This document shows positions 34,258-43,534 of a DNA stretch of 62,894 nt, one piece after another. The translations under genes were made by a program, and so were the position numbers. Each line of letters begins with the position of its first letter. Position 1 is the stretch's first letter. This DNA comes from Acidobacteriaceae bacterium (lineage in GTDB: Bacteria > Acidobacteriota > Terriglobia > Terriglobales > Acidobacteriaceae): positions 1 through 62,894 of the forward strand of contig PLGM01000391.1 of the NCBI GenBank assembly GCA_003139795.1, in the 5' to 3' direction. The notes under the pieces were generated by a model. It saw only the letters and a list, made by a program, of their open reading frames with translations. It ran no database searches and had not been told where the DNA came from.

Positions 34258-35781
34258 ATGGATCTAATGCGAGTCTACGGACGCGCGAAGGCATCGATCA
34301 ACGGTTTAGTGCTGGGCGATGCCCTCAGAGCCAAAGCCATGCGCGGCGGGGCCTGGCTGGGATCGGGAAGCATCGCGGAGCAAGCTGTAAGGTTTGCCCG
34401 CAACATGCTTCTGGCGCGGATTCTGGCGCCAGGGGCTTTTGGGACGATGGCGATTGTCCTTTCCTCCGCATCGCTCGTGGATGTGCTGACCGATGTGGGC
34501 ATGAACGCGGCCATCATCCAAAGCCCGCGGGGAAGCAACGCGGCCTATTTAAATGCATCCTGGTGGCTGGGACTCTGCCGCTCTATCTTTTCTTACTCGA
34601 TCATCTTCGCAGTGGCTCCCTGGATCTCTCGGTTCTATGGGCGTCCAGAAATCTCTGGGTTGCTCCGCGTAGCACTACTGAGCGTGCTGTTCAACGGCGC
34701 CATGAGCCCCCGTGTTTTTCTCGCTCAACGAGAGATGAAGTTGGGACGCTGGGCGGGGATTACAAACGGAGGCGGGATCTGCGGCGTGATCCTCACGGTG
34801 GTTCTCAGCTTCTATATGCGGGATGTGTGGGCTCTGGCGATTGGATATTGCGGTGAGAACGTTTTTCGCTTTGTCCTGTCCTATGTCCTTTGCCCTGGTG
34901 CTCCTTCACTCCACTTTGATTGGAGTGCTGGCAAAGAACTTCTGACGTTCTCGCGAGGAATATTGGGTTTATCAATACTAAACTTGATAATCGCGCGTGC
35001 GGACGTCTTTGTGCTGGGAAGGTTATACCCATTGGCCGCCCTTGGACTATATACAATGGCGGTCGCTCTGGTCGCTACGCCCTCAGTCTTCTGCACAAAT
35101 ATGCTGGGGCAGACATTGATGCCCGCAGTATCGAGCGTTCAGGAGGACGATCATCGCGTCAACCGTATCCTTCTCGAAGTGACCTCGTGGCTTCTTCTAC
35201 TTGGGATGCCGGCCGCTGTTTTCATATCCTTGTCTGCGCCGTCCCTCCTCAGACTCGCCTATGGAGCGCGCTACATTGCAGCCGCCGGGCCGTTATCGGT
35301 TGCATCCGCTGTGGTGTTTTTGACCGTGCTGAATGCCGTGCCAACCATCGTATTGTTCGCAAAGGGCCGTCCGGGGCTGCATCGCCACGCGGTTGTTGTC
35401 ACTGCCGCTGTAATGCTGGCCGCGATCTATCCGGCCAGCAAATTCCTGGGCCCGGTTGGAGGCCAAATCGCCGCACTGCTTGCAATCTCGGTTGGATATC
35501 TGTTTCAACTGATCCTCCTGCGTTCGGTTACAGGCCTGAATCTGCTTCGATATGGTTCCGCGTTTTTGCCAGCAGCCCTCGGATCAGCCGCGATGCTGGT
35601 TACTGTGTTTGGCAGTCGGCGCCTTGGCTTGGTGGTAAGGCCGGCTGCCGACGTAGCCCTTTGCGGCGCGTGTTGTTTGCTTGTCTATGTCCTGTGCACC
35701 TCGGTTCATCTGCGCGCATCAAAAAGAAAGATTAGCTCATACATGAGCGCAAAAGAACCGGGAACGGCTACTGCTCGGTAG
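34258..35781 (+). CDS. Wzx-like flippase (oligosaccharide/polysaccharide transporter)
   Basis: The protein has 507 residues with 12 or more hydrophobic segments. It opens with GGAWLGSGSIAEQAVRFARN, then MLLARILAPGAFGTMAIVLS, typical of Wzx/RfbX. It would flip lipid-linked repeat units to the periplasm. Together with the polymerase at 29349 and the chain-length protein at 6888 it completes a Wzy-dependent export route. The C-terminal 25 residues are polar and Lys-rich. Confidence 0.9.
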   Translation: MDLMRVYGRAKASINGLVLGDALRAKAMRGGAWLGSGSIAEQAVRFARNMLLARILAPGAFGTMAIVLSSASLVDVLTDVGMNAAIIQSPRGSNAAYLNASWWLGLCRSIFSYSIIFAVAPWISRFYGRPEISGLLRVALLSVLFNGAMSPRVFLAQREMKLGRWAGITNGGGICGVILTVVLSFYMRDVWALAIGYCGENVFRFVLSYVLCPGAPSLHFDWSAGKELLTFSRGILGLSILNLIIARADVFVLGRLYPLAALGLYTMAVALVATPSVFCTNMLGQTLMPAVSSVQEDDHRVNRILLEVTSWLLLLGMPAAVFISLSAPSLLRLAYGARYIAAAGPLSVASAVVFLTVLNAVPTIVLFAKGRPGLHRHAVVVTAAVMLAAIYPASKFLGPVGGQIAALLAISVGYLFQLILLRSVTGLNLLRYGSAFLPAALGSAAMLVTVFGSRRLGLVVRPAADVALCGACCLLVYVLCTSVHLRASKRKISSYMSAKEPGTATAR

Positions 35782-35825
35782 GCACGGTCAGACGGTAGCT
35801 GAAATCCATTTTAAGGAGTTACAAA

Positions 35826-36545
35826 GTGAATCCTAAGAAGCATCGCAGGCCGTTTGAGGACCCATTGCAGCTTTTGCCGAGGGGACTTACAAAACTACAT
35901 AGCTTATGGGTCAGCCGATTCTATCCTTTTGTCTCGATAGGACGGAATGTATCGTTTCATTTCACTAGTAGAGTGAGTCGTCCACGTGCGTCCAGAATCA
36001 GCCTTGGTAATTTGGTAAGCCTGAGAGAGTACGCGTGGCTTAGTGTCGCCACCGAGGATCCGACTGGCGAGCCCGTAATCGTGCTGGACGACAATTGTCA
36101 CATAGGCTTCGGCAGTATCATATCTGCCAAGAACCGAATCCACTTAGAACGCGATGTGTTAGTCGGCCAAATGGTCTTAATGGTGGACCACAATCACGTG
36201 TACGAAGACATCACCGTGCCGATTATCGATCAAGGCATTAGCGAAGGCGGCACAATCCGTATTGGCCAGGGAACCTGGATCGGCCATGGAGCCTCTATCA
36301 TTTGCCCAAGGGGCGAGCTGACAATAGGTCGGAATTGTGTTGTGGCGGCCAATTCCATGGTGATGCGAAGCATCCCCGATTACTCTGTGGTTGCGGGGTA
36401 TCCCGCGAAGATAATCAGACAATACGATCGGGAGAAGCAAGCCTGGCGTGCTGGTGGAAGGGAAGACAAAGTCGCCCGAAGCGCCGAAAGCGCGCTCGAC
36501 GAAAGCCCCCTGCAGTTTATCCCCCAGGCGCAAGGGAACCTTTGA
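35826..36545 (+). CDS. Hexapeptide-repeat (LbH) acyltransferase
   Basis: The protein has 239 residues from GTG 35826 with AAGGAG at 35813-35818. Left-handed beta-helix coils include ISLGNLVSLREYAW, NCHIGFGSIISAKNRIHLER, RIGQGTWIGHGASI and IGRNCVVAANSMVM. It ends its helix with PDYSVVAGYPAKII. DHNHVYEDI includes the likely catalytic histidine region. It resembles WcaF/MaaA-type O-acetyltransferases. The last 40 residues are charged and disordered-looking. Confidence 0.85.
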   Translation: MNPKKHRRPFEDPLQLLPRGLTKLHSLWVSRFYPFVSIGRNVSFHFTSRVSRPRASRISLGNLVSLREYAWLSVATEDPTGEPVIVLDDNCHIGFGSIISAKNRIHLERDVLVGQMVLMVDHNHVYEDITVPIIDQGISEGGTIRIGQGTWIGHGASIICPRGELTIGRNCVVAANSMVMRSIPDYSVVAGYPAKIIRQYDREKQAWRAGGREDKVARSAESALDESPLQFIPQAQGNL

Positions 36546-36933
36546 AATTCCTATAAATACTTTATGGATACTTTATGAATGCCACTCAAGAACCGCGCGC
36601 CTTAGAAGGTGAGTTTCGACCGTACTCCTCAATCGAATTACGAAATGCCGCCCAACATAGTACATCCGATCGGTTATGCAATCCGTCGAGAAGTAAGAGT
36701 TGGTGCAGCACTGATCTCACTCCTAGATGAAATTCCGAACGGAACTCACGAACTCAATTTCAAGGTGGATCACCGATCGATCTCAACGACAGGTCTGGAC
36801 CGTTAGATCCAACCTGCGTTGTTCCGGACTTATAGCTCCTCGACAGTTCGAGAATTGTGTGCGTGGCCAGGTTCTGCTCTCGAAGCCGACGATTTGGAAT
36901 CTGGGCATGAAGGCAAGATAAAGGAATGATCTG
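36546..36933. other. 388-bp gap before the acyl cassette, with weak open frames only
   Basis: Open frames of about 50-65 codons at 36575, 36609 and 36727 overlap each other in different frames. They have no motif I recognise and no convincing ribosome site. They may be remains of a decayed gene. The gap separates the acyltransferase gene from the FabL/ACP/Lux-like cassette and probably carries its promoter, which I could not pinpoint. Confidence 0.4.
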
Positions 36934-37713
36934 ATGGCTACGACCGCAAACGGTCCTGATTTGTTTTCTTTGTCCGGCAAGACCATTTTGGTTGCCGGGG
37001 GCACACGCGGTATCGGCCAGGCCATTTCACTCCGTTTTGCGCGGGCAGGTGCTACGGTCATTGCAAATTATCTTCGCAACGAACAGGCTGCCGAAGATCT
37101 GAAGGCGATCGCCGCGGAGGAAGGTTTGGCCATTTCGCTTTGCCGTGCCGATTTGAGCAGCGAAAGAGGTCTGGAACAGCTTGACCGCTCGCTGCAAGAA
37201 TGGGGCCCGCATCTGTCCGGATTAGTCTATTGTGCTGCCACCGGAATCCATCGCCCCATAGAGGAACTGACCGATCGCCATTTCGACTGGACCTTTAGCC
37301 TGAATGTCCGCGCTTTTTTCAAGCTGATCAAGCTTACTAAGGCGCGCTTTTCCAAGGGATCCAGTATCGTGGCGATCAGTTCATGGGGTGCCACTCGTGT
37401 TCTCCCCTACTATTCGTTGGTGGGCTCGTCCAAGGGTGCGCTTGAAGCCCTTGCGCGTCACCTCGCGGTCGAACTGGCGCCGGATGGTGTACGCGTCAAT
37501 ATTCTAACCGCCGGGGCAGTGCTCACGGATGCCTGGAAAGCGATGCCGAATAGCGAAGCGCGCATCGCCGAGACTATCCGTCGTACCCCGGCAGGGCGCT
37601 TGGTCACGGCCGAGGAAGTTGCGTATGGGGCCCAATTCCTTTGCTCCGATGCGGCCTCGGGGATCGTCGGCCATACCCTGATCCTTGACGGTGGCACGGG
37701 GATCATGGCCTAA
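36934..37713 (+). CDS. FabL-like enoyl-ACP reductase (SDR family)
   Basis: The protein has 259 residues. The nucleotide motif is LVAGGTRGIGQAI (19-31). The active-site region is SSIVAISSWGATRVLPYYS with Tyr160 and Lys167. The spacing is Y-x6-K, the signature of Bacillus-type FabL enoyl-ACP reductase, instead of the Y-x3-K of FabG. The following KGALEALARHLAVELAP and RRTPAGRLVTAEEV also resemble FabL. It would reduce an enoyl group on the ACP encoded next. FabG-type activity cannot be excluded without assay. Confidence 0.82.
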   Translation: MATTANGPDLFSLSGKTILVAGGTRGIGQAISLRFARAGATVIANYLRNEQAAEDLKAIAAEEGLAISLCRADLSSERGLEQLDRSLQEWGPHLSGLVYCAATGIHRPIEELTDRHFDWTFSLNVRAFFKLIKLTKARFSKGSSIVAISSWGATRVLPYYSLVGSSKGALEALARHLAVELAPDGVRVNILTAGAVLTDAWKAMPNSEARIAETIRRTPAGRLVTAEEVAYGAQFLCSDAASGIVGHTLILDGGTGIMA

Positions 37714-37770
37714 GTTTTAGGAAAGATCATTCAGCAGTTGAACTCAACACACAAATAAGGAAAGGATCAG

Positions 37771-38025
37771 ATGAGCGATACAGATTACGTACTGAGCAAA
37801 GTCCAGGAGGCTTTCGCGGCCGCGTTTGATATTGACCCGCAACTGGTGACGATGGAGACCAGTGCGAGTGATATCCCACTCTGGGATTCCGTGGGGCATC
37901 TGTCTCTCGCCAGCAGCCTGGAAGAGGTTTTCGGGATCACCCTGGATGTGGACGAGTTGATGGAGATGGAGAATGTCCGCGCAATCGTGCGCATCATTAC
38001 GCCCAAGCTATCGGAGAAAGTGTAG
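37771..38025 (+). CDS. Acyl carrier protein of the Lux-like cassette
   Basis: The protein has 84 residues. LWDSVGHLSLASSLEEVFGI carries Ser40, the predicted phosphopantetheine site (DSxxxL). It is followed immediately by an AMP-ligase gene whose GTG start (38027) lies one base after the stop. It is distinct from the ACP at 21371. A dedicated ACP next to FabL-, FabZ- and LuxC-like enzymes indicates a carrier-bound acyl chain private to this locus. Confidence 0.9.
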   Translation: MSDTDYVLSKVQEAFAAAFDIDPQLVTMETSASDIPLWDSVGHLSLASSLEEVFGITLDVDELMEMENVRAIVRIITPKLSEKV

Positions 38026-38026
38026 T

Positions 38027-39514
38027 GTGACAGCCGCTGCTGAATGGAATTTTGCCGGGCGCCTCGTTGAACGCCTAGGTTCGCATACGTGCTTCATCGA
38101 TGCAGCCACCGGGCGTACGATCGGTCCTGAGGAGTTACCACGGCTGATTGCGGCGTATGGCACCTCCTTAATCTCCGCTGGTTTGAAAGCGGGCGATCGA
38201 GTTCTGATCGGTTGTGCTCTGTCCCCTTCGAGCGCCTTGGTTTATCTCGGAGCCATCTATGCGGGCCTGGTGGCGGTGCCGGTGGACGAACGCGCGCTGA
38301 TCACCTCAGCACCCATGCTTGTGGAAGCAACAGGCGCTAAAGCCGTGTGGAGCGAAGCGGGCTTGGGGGGGGAAGGGAACTACATGCCATCTGTTCTTTG
38401 CCTGGAAGGTGACCTGGCCAGTGACATCGCTGAAATCATGCCACCCGCCGTCTGCGCGGCCTCGGACTTGGCGGCATTGATGGCCACTTCCGGCTCCACG
38501 GGTGTTCCTCGGTTCGTCATGGTCAGCCATGGGAACCTGATTGCAAATACCGAGGCCATTATTCGTAGCCAAGGCTTGGCCGCCGATGAAAGAGCCATGC
38601 TCGTTCTTCCAGTGAGTTACTGTTTCGGAGCGAGCCTGGTGCATACGCATCTCTATCAGGGCGGCGGGGTTGTGTTTGATCGCCGCTTCATGTTCCCGGA
38701 TAAGGTGCTCCAAGCCATCGTTCAATATGGTTGCACCACATTCGCCGGCGTGCCCACCGTCTATAATGTGCTCCTTCGACGATCGAATATTCGCAGGATC
38801 CCGATGCCTGGCCTGCGGCGTTTTCTCCAGGCAGGGGGAGGCTTGGCTCGTGAGAGAATCAGTGAGATGCGGGAGCTTTTCCCGCTGGTTAGGTTCTACG
38901 TAATGTATGGCGCAACCGAGGGAACCGCTCGGATCTCCTGTATGGACCCTGATCGCTGGCACGAGAAACCGGGAAGCGTAGGCCAGCCTTTGGACAACTT
39001 GACAGTCTCGATAGCGGATGAACAGGGAAATGCTGTGCAGGCAGGTCAGGTCGGCCAACTTCTCGTGAAGGGACCATCTATCTGCTCCGGTTATTTCAAC
39101 GACCTGGAAGAAACGCGTCGCGTCTTCAGCGGCGGTTGGCTGCGGACCAGCGACCTGGCTCGTCGGGATGAGGATGGTTTTCTGTGGATCGAAGGACGGA
39201 CAGGGGCATTTCTGAAGATCAGGGGAACGCGCGTGAGTCTCGCTGAAGTGGAAGCAAGGGTCACAGCTATTCCAGGGGTATATGAGTGTGGCGCCTGTGC
39301 TGTCAATCATCCCGAGGCAGGAGAGGCGCTGGTTTTGTTGATCGTGCCCGACCAGGGAGCGAGACTCATGACGGAAGAAATCCGCCACAGACTTCCAGCC
39401 CATTGGACTCTCGACTCGATTCGGTTAGTCTCAGAACTGCCAAAAACGTCGGCGGGCAAGATAGCGCGTTCGGCGCTTTCACTTTTGGGCAAGGAGCTTC
39501 ATGGAACAGCTTAA
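38027..39514 (+). CDS. Acyl-AMP ligase / acyl-ACP synthetase (ANL superfamily)
   Basis: The protein has 495 residues from GTG 38027, which abuts the ACP stop. The motifs are ALMATSGSTGVPRFVMVSHG (A3), YVMYGATEGTARI (A5), GWLRTSDLARRDEDGFLWIE (A7), GRTGAFLKIRGTRVSLAEVE (A8) and PKTSAGKIAR with the A10 lysine. It activates a carboxylic acid with ATP and would load it onto the adjacent ACP. The stop overlaps the LuxE-like start by 14 bases. Confidence 0.88.
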   Translation: MTAAAEWNFAGRLVERLGSHTCFIDAATGRTIGPEELPRLIAAYGTSLISAGLKAGDRVLIGCALSPSSALVYLGAIYAGLVAVPVDERALITSAPMLVEATGAKAVWSEAGLGGEGNYMPSVLCLEGDLASDIAEIMPPAVCAASDLAALMATSGSTGVPRFVMVSHGNLIANTEAIIRSQGLAADERAMLVLPVSYCFGASLVHTHLYQGGGVVFDRRFMFPDKVLQAIVQYGCTTFAGVPTVYNVLLRRSNIRRIPMPGLRRFLQAGGGLARERISEMRELFPLVRFYVMYGATEGTARISCMDPDRWHEKPGSVGQPLDNLTVSIADEQGNAVQAGQVGQLLVKGPSICSGYFNDLEETRRVFSGGWLRTSDLARRDEDGFLWIEGRTGAFLKIRGTRVSLAEVEARVTAIPGVYECGACAVNHPEAGEALVLLIVPDQGARLMTEEIRHRLPAHWTLDSIRLVSELPKTSAGKIARSALSLLGKELHGTA

Positions 39515-40625
39515 TGACAAGATAGACCGGGTTCTGTCGATCCCGCCTTATAGTCAGTCGCCCGATGAAAGAGAAGCTGGGCTACTTGAGCTACTTAGGG
39601 AGGAGCTGGATTACGCCTGCCGGCGGCACGCCGGCTATGAAAACTATATTCAGCACTGGCCCGTGGAATATCGATCCGCTAGCAAGGTTGCAGATCTTCC
39701 TTTTCTACCGGTGGGAATTCTGAAAGCAAACCCGCCTCTTTCCTTCGTGAGTCCTGATGAGGTCAAGAGGACGTTGACCTCGAGCGCCACGACCTCGCAG
39801 TTGCCTAGCCGGGTTGTACTGGATACCCCGACCTCGCGGCGAATGACCAAAGGGATCGTAACTATCGTTCGGGATTTCATCGGTCCTGCACGCAGACCGT
39901 ATTTGGTTGTCGACACTCCAGATTTTATGCGAGGTGAGAATGCTCTTGGAGCGAGGGGTGCGGCCATTCAGGGGTTACACCCTTTTGCCAGTCAGGCAAC
40001 CTACTGTCTTAACGTCAACGAGAAGGGCGAATTGACGCTGGATCAACACAAATTGAGAGAATTCGCCGAGAATCATCACGATGCCGAAGTGCTGGTGTAT
40101 GGCTTTACCTTCATTCTTTGGAACCATCTGGTTAAGCCTCTTTTGGCGGAAGGTGTCTGTCTCAATTTGCCTAAAATTCGGATCCTGCATAGTGGCGGGT
40201 GGAAGCGATTGCAGGATCAGGCCGTTGAGAAAACGGTGTTCAACGAGCAGTTGGCGCGCGTATTTGGCTGTTCTCCGGACTGCATCATCGATTTCTACGG
40301 CATGGTCGAGAGTGTGGGAGTCATTTTTCCGGATTGCCCCGAGGGTAACAAACATGGACCCGCGTTCGGCGACGTGATTGTACGCAATCCGCTAACCCTC
40401 GAACCAGTCGCGGCAGGAGAACATGGCATAGTCCAGGTGTGCAGTGTTTTGCCAACGAGCTTTCCGGGCAATCTGCTGCTCACCGAAGACATGGCCCAGG
40501 TGATCGCTTACGACGGTTGCCCCTGCGGAAGACGAGGCATCAGCTTCCGGTTCGCGGGACGGATACCGAAGGCGGAACTCCGTGGCTGCGGAAATCTCGA
40601 AACCAAACGATCGGCTATGAATTAA
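39501..40625 (+). CDS. LuxE-like acyl-protein synthetase
   Basis: The protein has 374 residues. LuxE-family features are LPFLPVGILKANP near the start, TLTSSATTSQLPSRVVLDTP (the ATP-loop equivalent), RILHSGGWKRLQ and DFYGMVESVGVIF (the ANL-like A5 region). In luminous bacteria LuxE activates fatty acid as acyl-AMP and passes the acyl group to LuxC. Here LuxC lies immediately downstream with no spacing, as a functional pair. No luciferase genes are in the window. LuxD is also absent, so the acyl source is likely the ACP or the ligase upstream. Confidence 0.85.
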   Translation: MEQLNDKIDRVLSIPPYSQSPDEREAGLLELLREELDYACRRHAGYENYIQHWPVEYRSASKVADLPFLPVGILKANPPLSFVSPDEVKRTLTSSATTSQLPSRVVLDTPTSRRMTKGIVTIVRDFIGPARRPYLVVDTPDFMRGENALGARGAAIQGLHPFASQATYCLNVNEKGELTLDQHKLREFAENHHDAEVLVYGFTFILWNHLVKPLLAEGVCLNLPKIRILHSGGWKRLQDQAVEKTVFNEQLARVFGCSPDCIIDFYGMVESVGVIFPDCPEGNKHGPAFGDVIVRNPLTLEPVAAGEHGIVQVCSVLPTSFPGNLLLTEDMAQVIAYDGCPCGRRGISFRFAGRIPKAELRGCGNLETKRSAMN

Positions 40626-41897
40626 ATGACAACTCTTTCCATGGCGGGACTCATTCAAGCTGTTGATTCGCCCGCGGAGATTTCCGATGCGGCGGCCGAT
40701 TTGCGTCAGGTCACTTCCGGCGAGCAGATTTCGCCGAATGAAGTGATGACTGTATTCGATTCCTGGGCCAAGTGCCTGGACGCGCGAGAACTCGACGAAA
40801 TCCCCGGGATCGTTTTCCTTCGGATGTGGCTAAGACGGGGGACATTGGAACCAATTATCACCCGCGAACTCGGGTCCAATAGCCTGGATGGCGGGTGGAC
40901 GGAATATGGTCGTGCCAGGTGTAAGGCTTTTCCGCTGGGCGTGGTTGGCCACTGGCCCGCCGGCAATGTCGAAATCCAACCGATTCTGTCGATGACCTGT
41001 GCCCTTCTAGGTGGGAATGGGGCGATGGTGCGGATCCCGAGAAGCCTCGTCGACTTGACGCGAGTCTTGATGGAAAGGTTAGCGCAAAGCGATCTGAGCG
41101 AGCGGCTGACACGACGCATCTTCATGGCTGCCTTCGACCATGGCCGCCGGGATTTGCACGAAGCCATGGCGCGAGTCGTAGACGGAGCGATGATTTGGGG
41201 CGGACAAGAGGCAGTTTTGCAGGTTCGGTCCTTGCCATTTCCCCATTGGGCGAGGTTGGCGGTTTTCGGACCTAGGATATCTGTTGCAGCGATGGACGCT
41301 GGGGCTTGGAGCAATCCTGACGAACAGAAGACCTGGTGCTTGCGCATGGCGCGGGATCTCTGGCAATTTGACCAGCAGGCTTGTTCCTCGCCGCAGGTTT
41401 TGTACCTTGAAAAAAAGGCGGGCCAATCCACCGCTCAGTTCATGTCGAATCTCCAGCACGCATTCGAGACAGAGAACCAGGCGCATCCGCGGCGGACCAT
41501 TCCCGCTGCCTTGACTTCAACGATCTCGCGGGCGCGCGCGTCCTGGCTGTTGAGCGATGCCTCGCATAAGGCAGTCTTTCCGATGGGTCCGGATTGGACT
41601 CTGTTACTCGGCTCGGGATCGGATCTTCCTGAGCCGGTTCAAGGCAAGACCTTAACCGTGCTGGAAGTGGACGATTTGATGGATGCGGTTTCGAAGCTCG
41701 ATGGAAACGTGCAGACGCTAGGCTTGGGCATGGCCGATGGGGAAAAAGAGAAGGAACTTGCCTCGTTGGCCGGTCAAAGGGGTGTTGACCGAATTGTTAA
41801 ACTGGGGCGGATGCATGCCTTTGTTCCCCCATGGGACGGCGTCGATCTGATCCGGCCGATGGTTCGGATGGTGCGGCATGTCTGCTCCGCGGACTGA
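40626..41897 (+). CDS. LuxC-like acyl-CoA/acyl-protein reductase
   Basis: The protein has 423 residues beginning at the base after the LuxE-like stop. It shows the aldehyde-dehydrogenase-like LuxC layout: PLGVVGHWPAGNVEIQPILS, LLGGNGAMVRIPRS and VFGPRISVAAMD. The active-site Cys253 is in FDQQACSSPQVLYLE. LuxC takes the acyl group onto this cysteine and reduces it with NADPH to a fatty aldehyde. In an EPS locus the aldehyde could become an alkyl or alkylamine group or a reactive lipid; the end use is unknown. Confidence 0.87.
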   Translation: MTTLSMAGLIQAVDSPAEISDAAADLRQVTSGEQISPNEVMTVFDSWAKCLDARELDEIPGIVFLRMWLRRGTLEPIITRELGSNSLDGGWTEYGRARCKAFPLGVVGHWPAGNVEIQPILSMTCALLGGNGAMVRIPRSLVDLTRVLMERLAQSDLSERLTRRIFMAAFDHGRRDLHEAMARVVDGAMIWGGQEAVLQVRSLPFPHWARLAVFGPRISVAAMDAGAWSNPDEQKTWCLRMARDLWQFDQQACSSPQVLYLEKKAGQSTAQFMSNLQHAFETENQAHPRRTIPAALTSTISRARASWLLSDASHKAVFPMGPDWTLLLGSGSDLPEPVQGKTLTVLEVDDLMDAVSKLDGNVQTLGLGMADGEKEKELASLAGQRGVDRIVKLGRMHAFVPPWDGVDLIRPMVRMVRHVCSAD

Positions 41898-41924
41898 ATG
41901 TTTTAGGAATGAGGAATTCAAGTC

Positions 41925-42824
41925 ATGACAGATGGTAAGGCGTTTCTTAGAGGACTGGATCTAAAAGCTAGGACATTTGCTCCCGCGGCACGAGCCACCG
42001 TTGAGGCCAACGATGAACTCTGCTCCTGGCTGTTAGATCCGCTCGCTCGCTGGGCGCAAGCGGCCTATGGTGACCGGGCCTTCGAGGATGCAGCCAAGGG
42101 CTACGCCCACTATTGCATGGGCGTGTGGAAATCTCAACAACAGTATGAAAAGATCGGTCGGTACACGCCCGAGGCCATGCAGGAGCTCGTTTCGGAAGTG
42201 TATGAACAAGAAGGCTACATGGTTCCCTACATGTGGGCCGCGATTTTGATCTATCCTTTCTGGCCCTCAATGATCAACCACATCGCATTATATCGGGATG
42301 AATTCCTCAAGGCGCTGCCGCCTGATGCCAGACTCCTGGAGTTGGCTTCCGGGCACGGAGTCATGGGCCTGCTGGCAGCAGAGACCAGGCCTGACATCCA
42401 GGTAACTGGCTTCGATATCAGCCCGCCAGCTGTGGCTGTGTCAAACAGGCTGCGCGGCGTCTCCGGGAACGAGCACCGCGTAACTTTTGAAGTGAGAAAT
42501 GCCCTTAAATTGAACTTGGGAGAGAGTCGCGGAACCTATCAAGGAATTATCGCCGCCATGCTGGCTGAACATTTGGAGGATCCACGCCCCTTGTTTGAGG
42601 TTATTGCCCATCATCTCGCCGACGACGGGTTTGTCTTTTTCAGTACGGCGCTGGAATCAGCCCAGCGCGATCACACTTTCGAGTTTCATCACGAAAGTGA
42701 GCCGTTGAAGATGGCCGAAGAAGTTGGCCTCCGTGTTACGCGATTGGTCTGTGATTCGGGCTCCCCTCTGCCTGGCGGCCGCTTTCTACCGCGTGCGCTG
42801 GGCATGATCCTGCGCCGCCGTTGA
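41925..42824 (+). CDS. Class I SAM-dependent methyltransferase of the acyl cassette
   Basis: The protein has 299 residues. A 130-residue helical N-terminal part rich in aromatic residues (YAHYCMGVWKSQQQYEKIG, MVPYMWAAILIYPFWPSM) precedes the methyltransferase domain. The latter has RLLELASGHGVMGLLAAE (motif I), VTGFDISPPAVAVSN and IIAAMLAEHLEDPRPLFEVI. The extra N-terminal part is unusual and could bind a lipid or acyl-ACP substrate. Being between LuxC-like and FabZ-like genes suggests that it methylates the acyl chain or the head group. Confidence 0.82.
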   Translation: MTDGKAFLRGLDLKARTFAPAARATVEANDELCSWLLDPLARWAQAAYGDRAFEDAAKGYAHYCMGVWKSQQQYEKIGRYTPEAMQELVSEVYEQEGYMVPYMWAAILIYPFWPSMINHIALYRDEFLKALPPDARLLELASGHGVMGLLAAETRPDIQVTGFDISPPAVAVSNRLRGVSGNEHRVTFEVRNALKLNLGESRGTYQGIIAAMLAEHLEDPRPLFEVIAHHLADDGFVFFSTALESAQRDHTFEFHHESEPLKMAEEVGLRVTRLVCDSGSPLPGGRFLPRALGMILRRR

Positions 42825-42864
42825 AAAGGACCATAGAAATATAATTCCGTTCCCAGCCTGGTGA

Positions 42865-43338
42865 ATGGCAGTCGAAAGGAAGTTTATACAAGAATCTATG
42901 ACTATGACCTTCGAAGAAGTGAAATCGTGTCTAAAACAGCGGTTCCCGATGCTTATGGTCGATCGTGTCCTGGAGTTGGAGCCAGGGAAACGCGTCAAGA
43001 CCCTCAAGAATGTCACAGGCAATGAGATTCAATTTCTGGGACACTTCCCTGAATTTGCGATCATGCCCGGAACTCTTATCATCGAAGCCATAGGGCAGAG
43101 TGCTTCCATTCTATTTACCCGCACCTCTGGCAAAGGCGTGGACCAAAGAGAATTCATGGCGCTGGCCTCGGTAAACGACATGAGATTCCTCGTGCCGGTG
43201 TTGCCAGGACACACCATGATCATGGAAGTGAAGATCCTTAAAATGACAGACGAAGCAGCCTTGATTGAAGGAGTCGCTTCCGTGGAAGATACAGTTGTGG
43301 CGCGTGGTAAGCTGAGCTTTTTCCGAATGGTTGTGTGA
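42865..43338 (+). CDS. FabZ-like 3-hydroxyacyl-ACP dehydratase (hot-dog fold)
   Basis: The protein has 157 residues from ATG 42865; ATG 42898 is an in-frame alternative and neither has an ideal ribosome site. The core FLGHFPEFAIMPGTLIIEAI carries the catalytic His60 and Glu74, and RFPMLMVDRVLEL is the usual N-terminal strand. FabZ removes water from 3-hydroxyacyl-ACP to give the enoyl form. Combined with the FabL-like enzyme this would turn a 3-hydroxyacyl-ACP into a saturated acyl-ACP. No ketosynthase is encoded nearby. Confidence 0.88.
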   Translation: MAVERKFIQESMTMTFEEVKSCLKQRFPMLMVDRVLELEPGKRVKTLKNVTGNEIQFLGHFPEFAIMPGTLIIEAIGQSASILFTRTSGKGVDQREFMALASVNDMRFLVPVLPGHTMIMEVKILKMTDEAALIEGVASVEDTVVARGKLSFFRMVV

Positions 43339-43534
43339 CCGTGTTCAATCCTGGCCACCCAGGTAGATCTGGTTTCTGCTCGACCGATCCTGTCAGCTAT
43401 GAGGGTGTGTCTGCTTGCAGCTCAGAAATCTCACTAACTACAACATGCAGTCTCGCCAAAGGTTCTTGGCGTTTCGTTCTCATCGCGGTTGGACTTCACC
43501 GGTAATGACAAGGAAGAAAGATACGCAGGAGAAC

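Noticed and set aside
36575..36921. Short open frames between the acyltransferase and FabL-like genes
   Set aside because: Three overlapping frames with no motif or good ribosome site; at best remains of a lost gene.
38306..39403. 365-codon minus-strand open frame opposite the acyl-AMP ligase
   Set aside because: The plus-strand ligase has a full set of ANL motifs; the antisense frame shows none.
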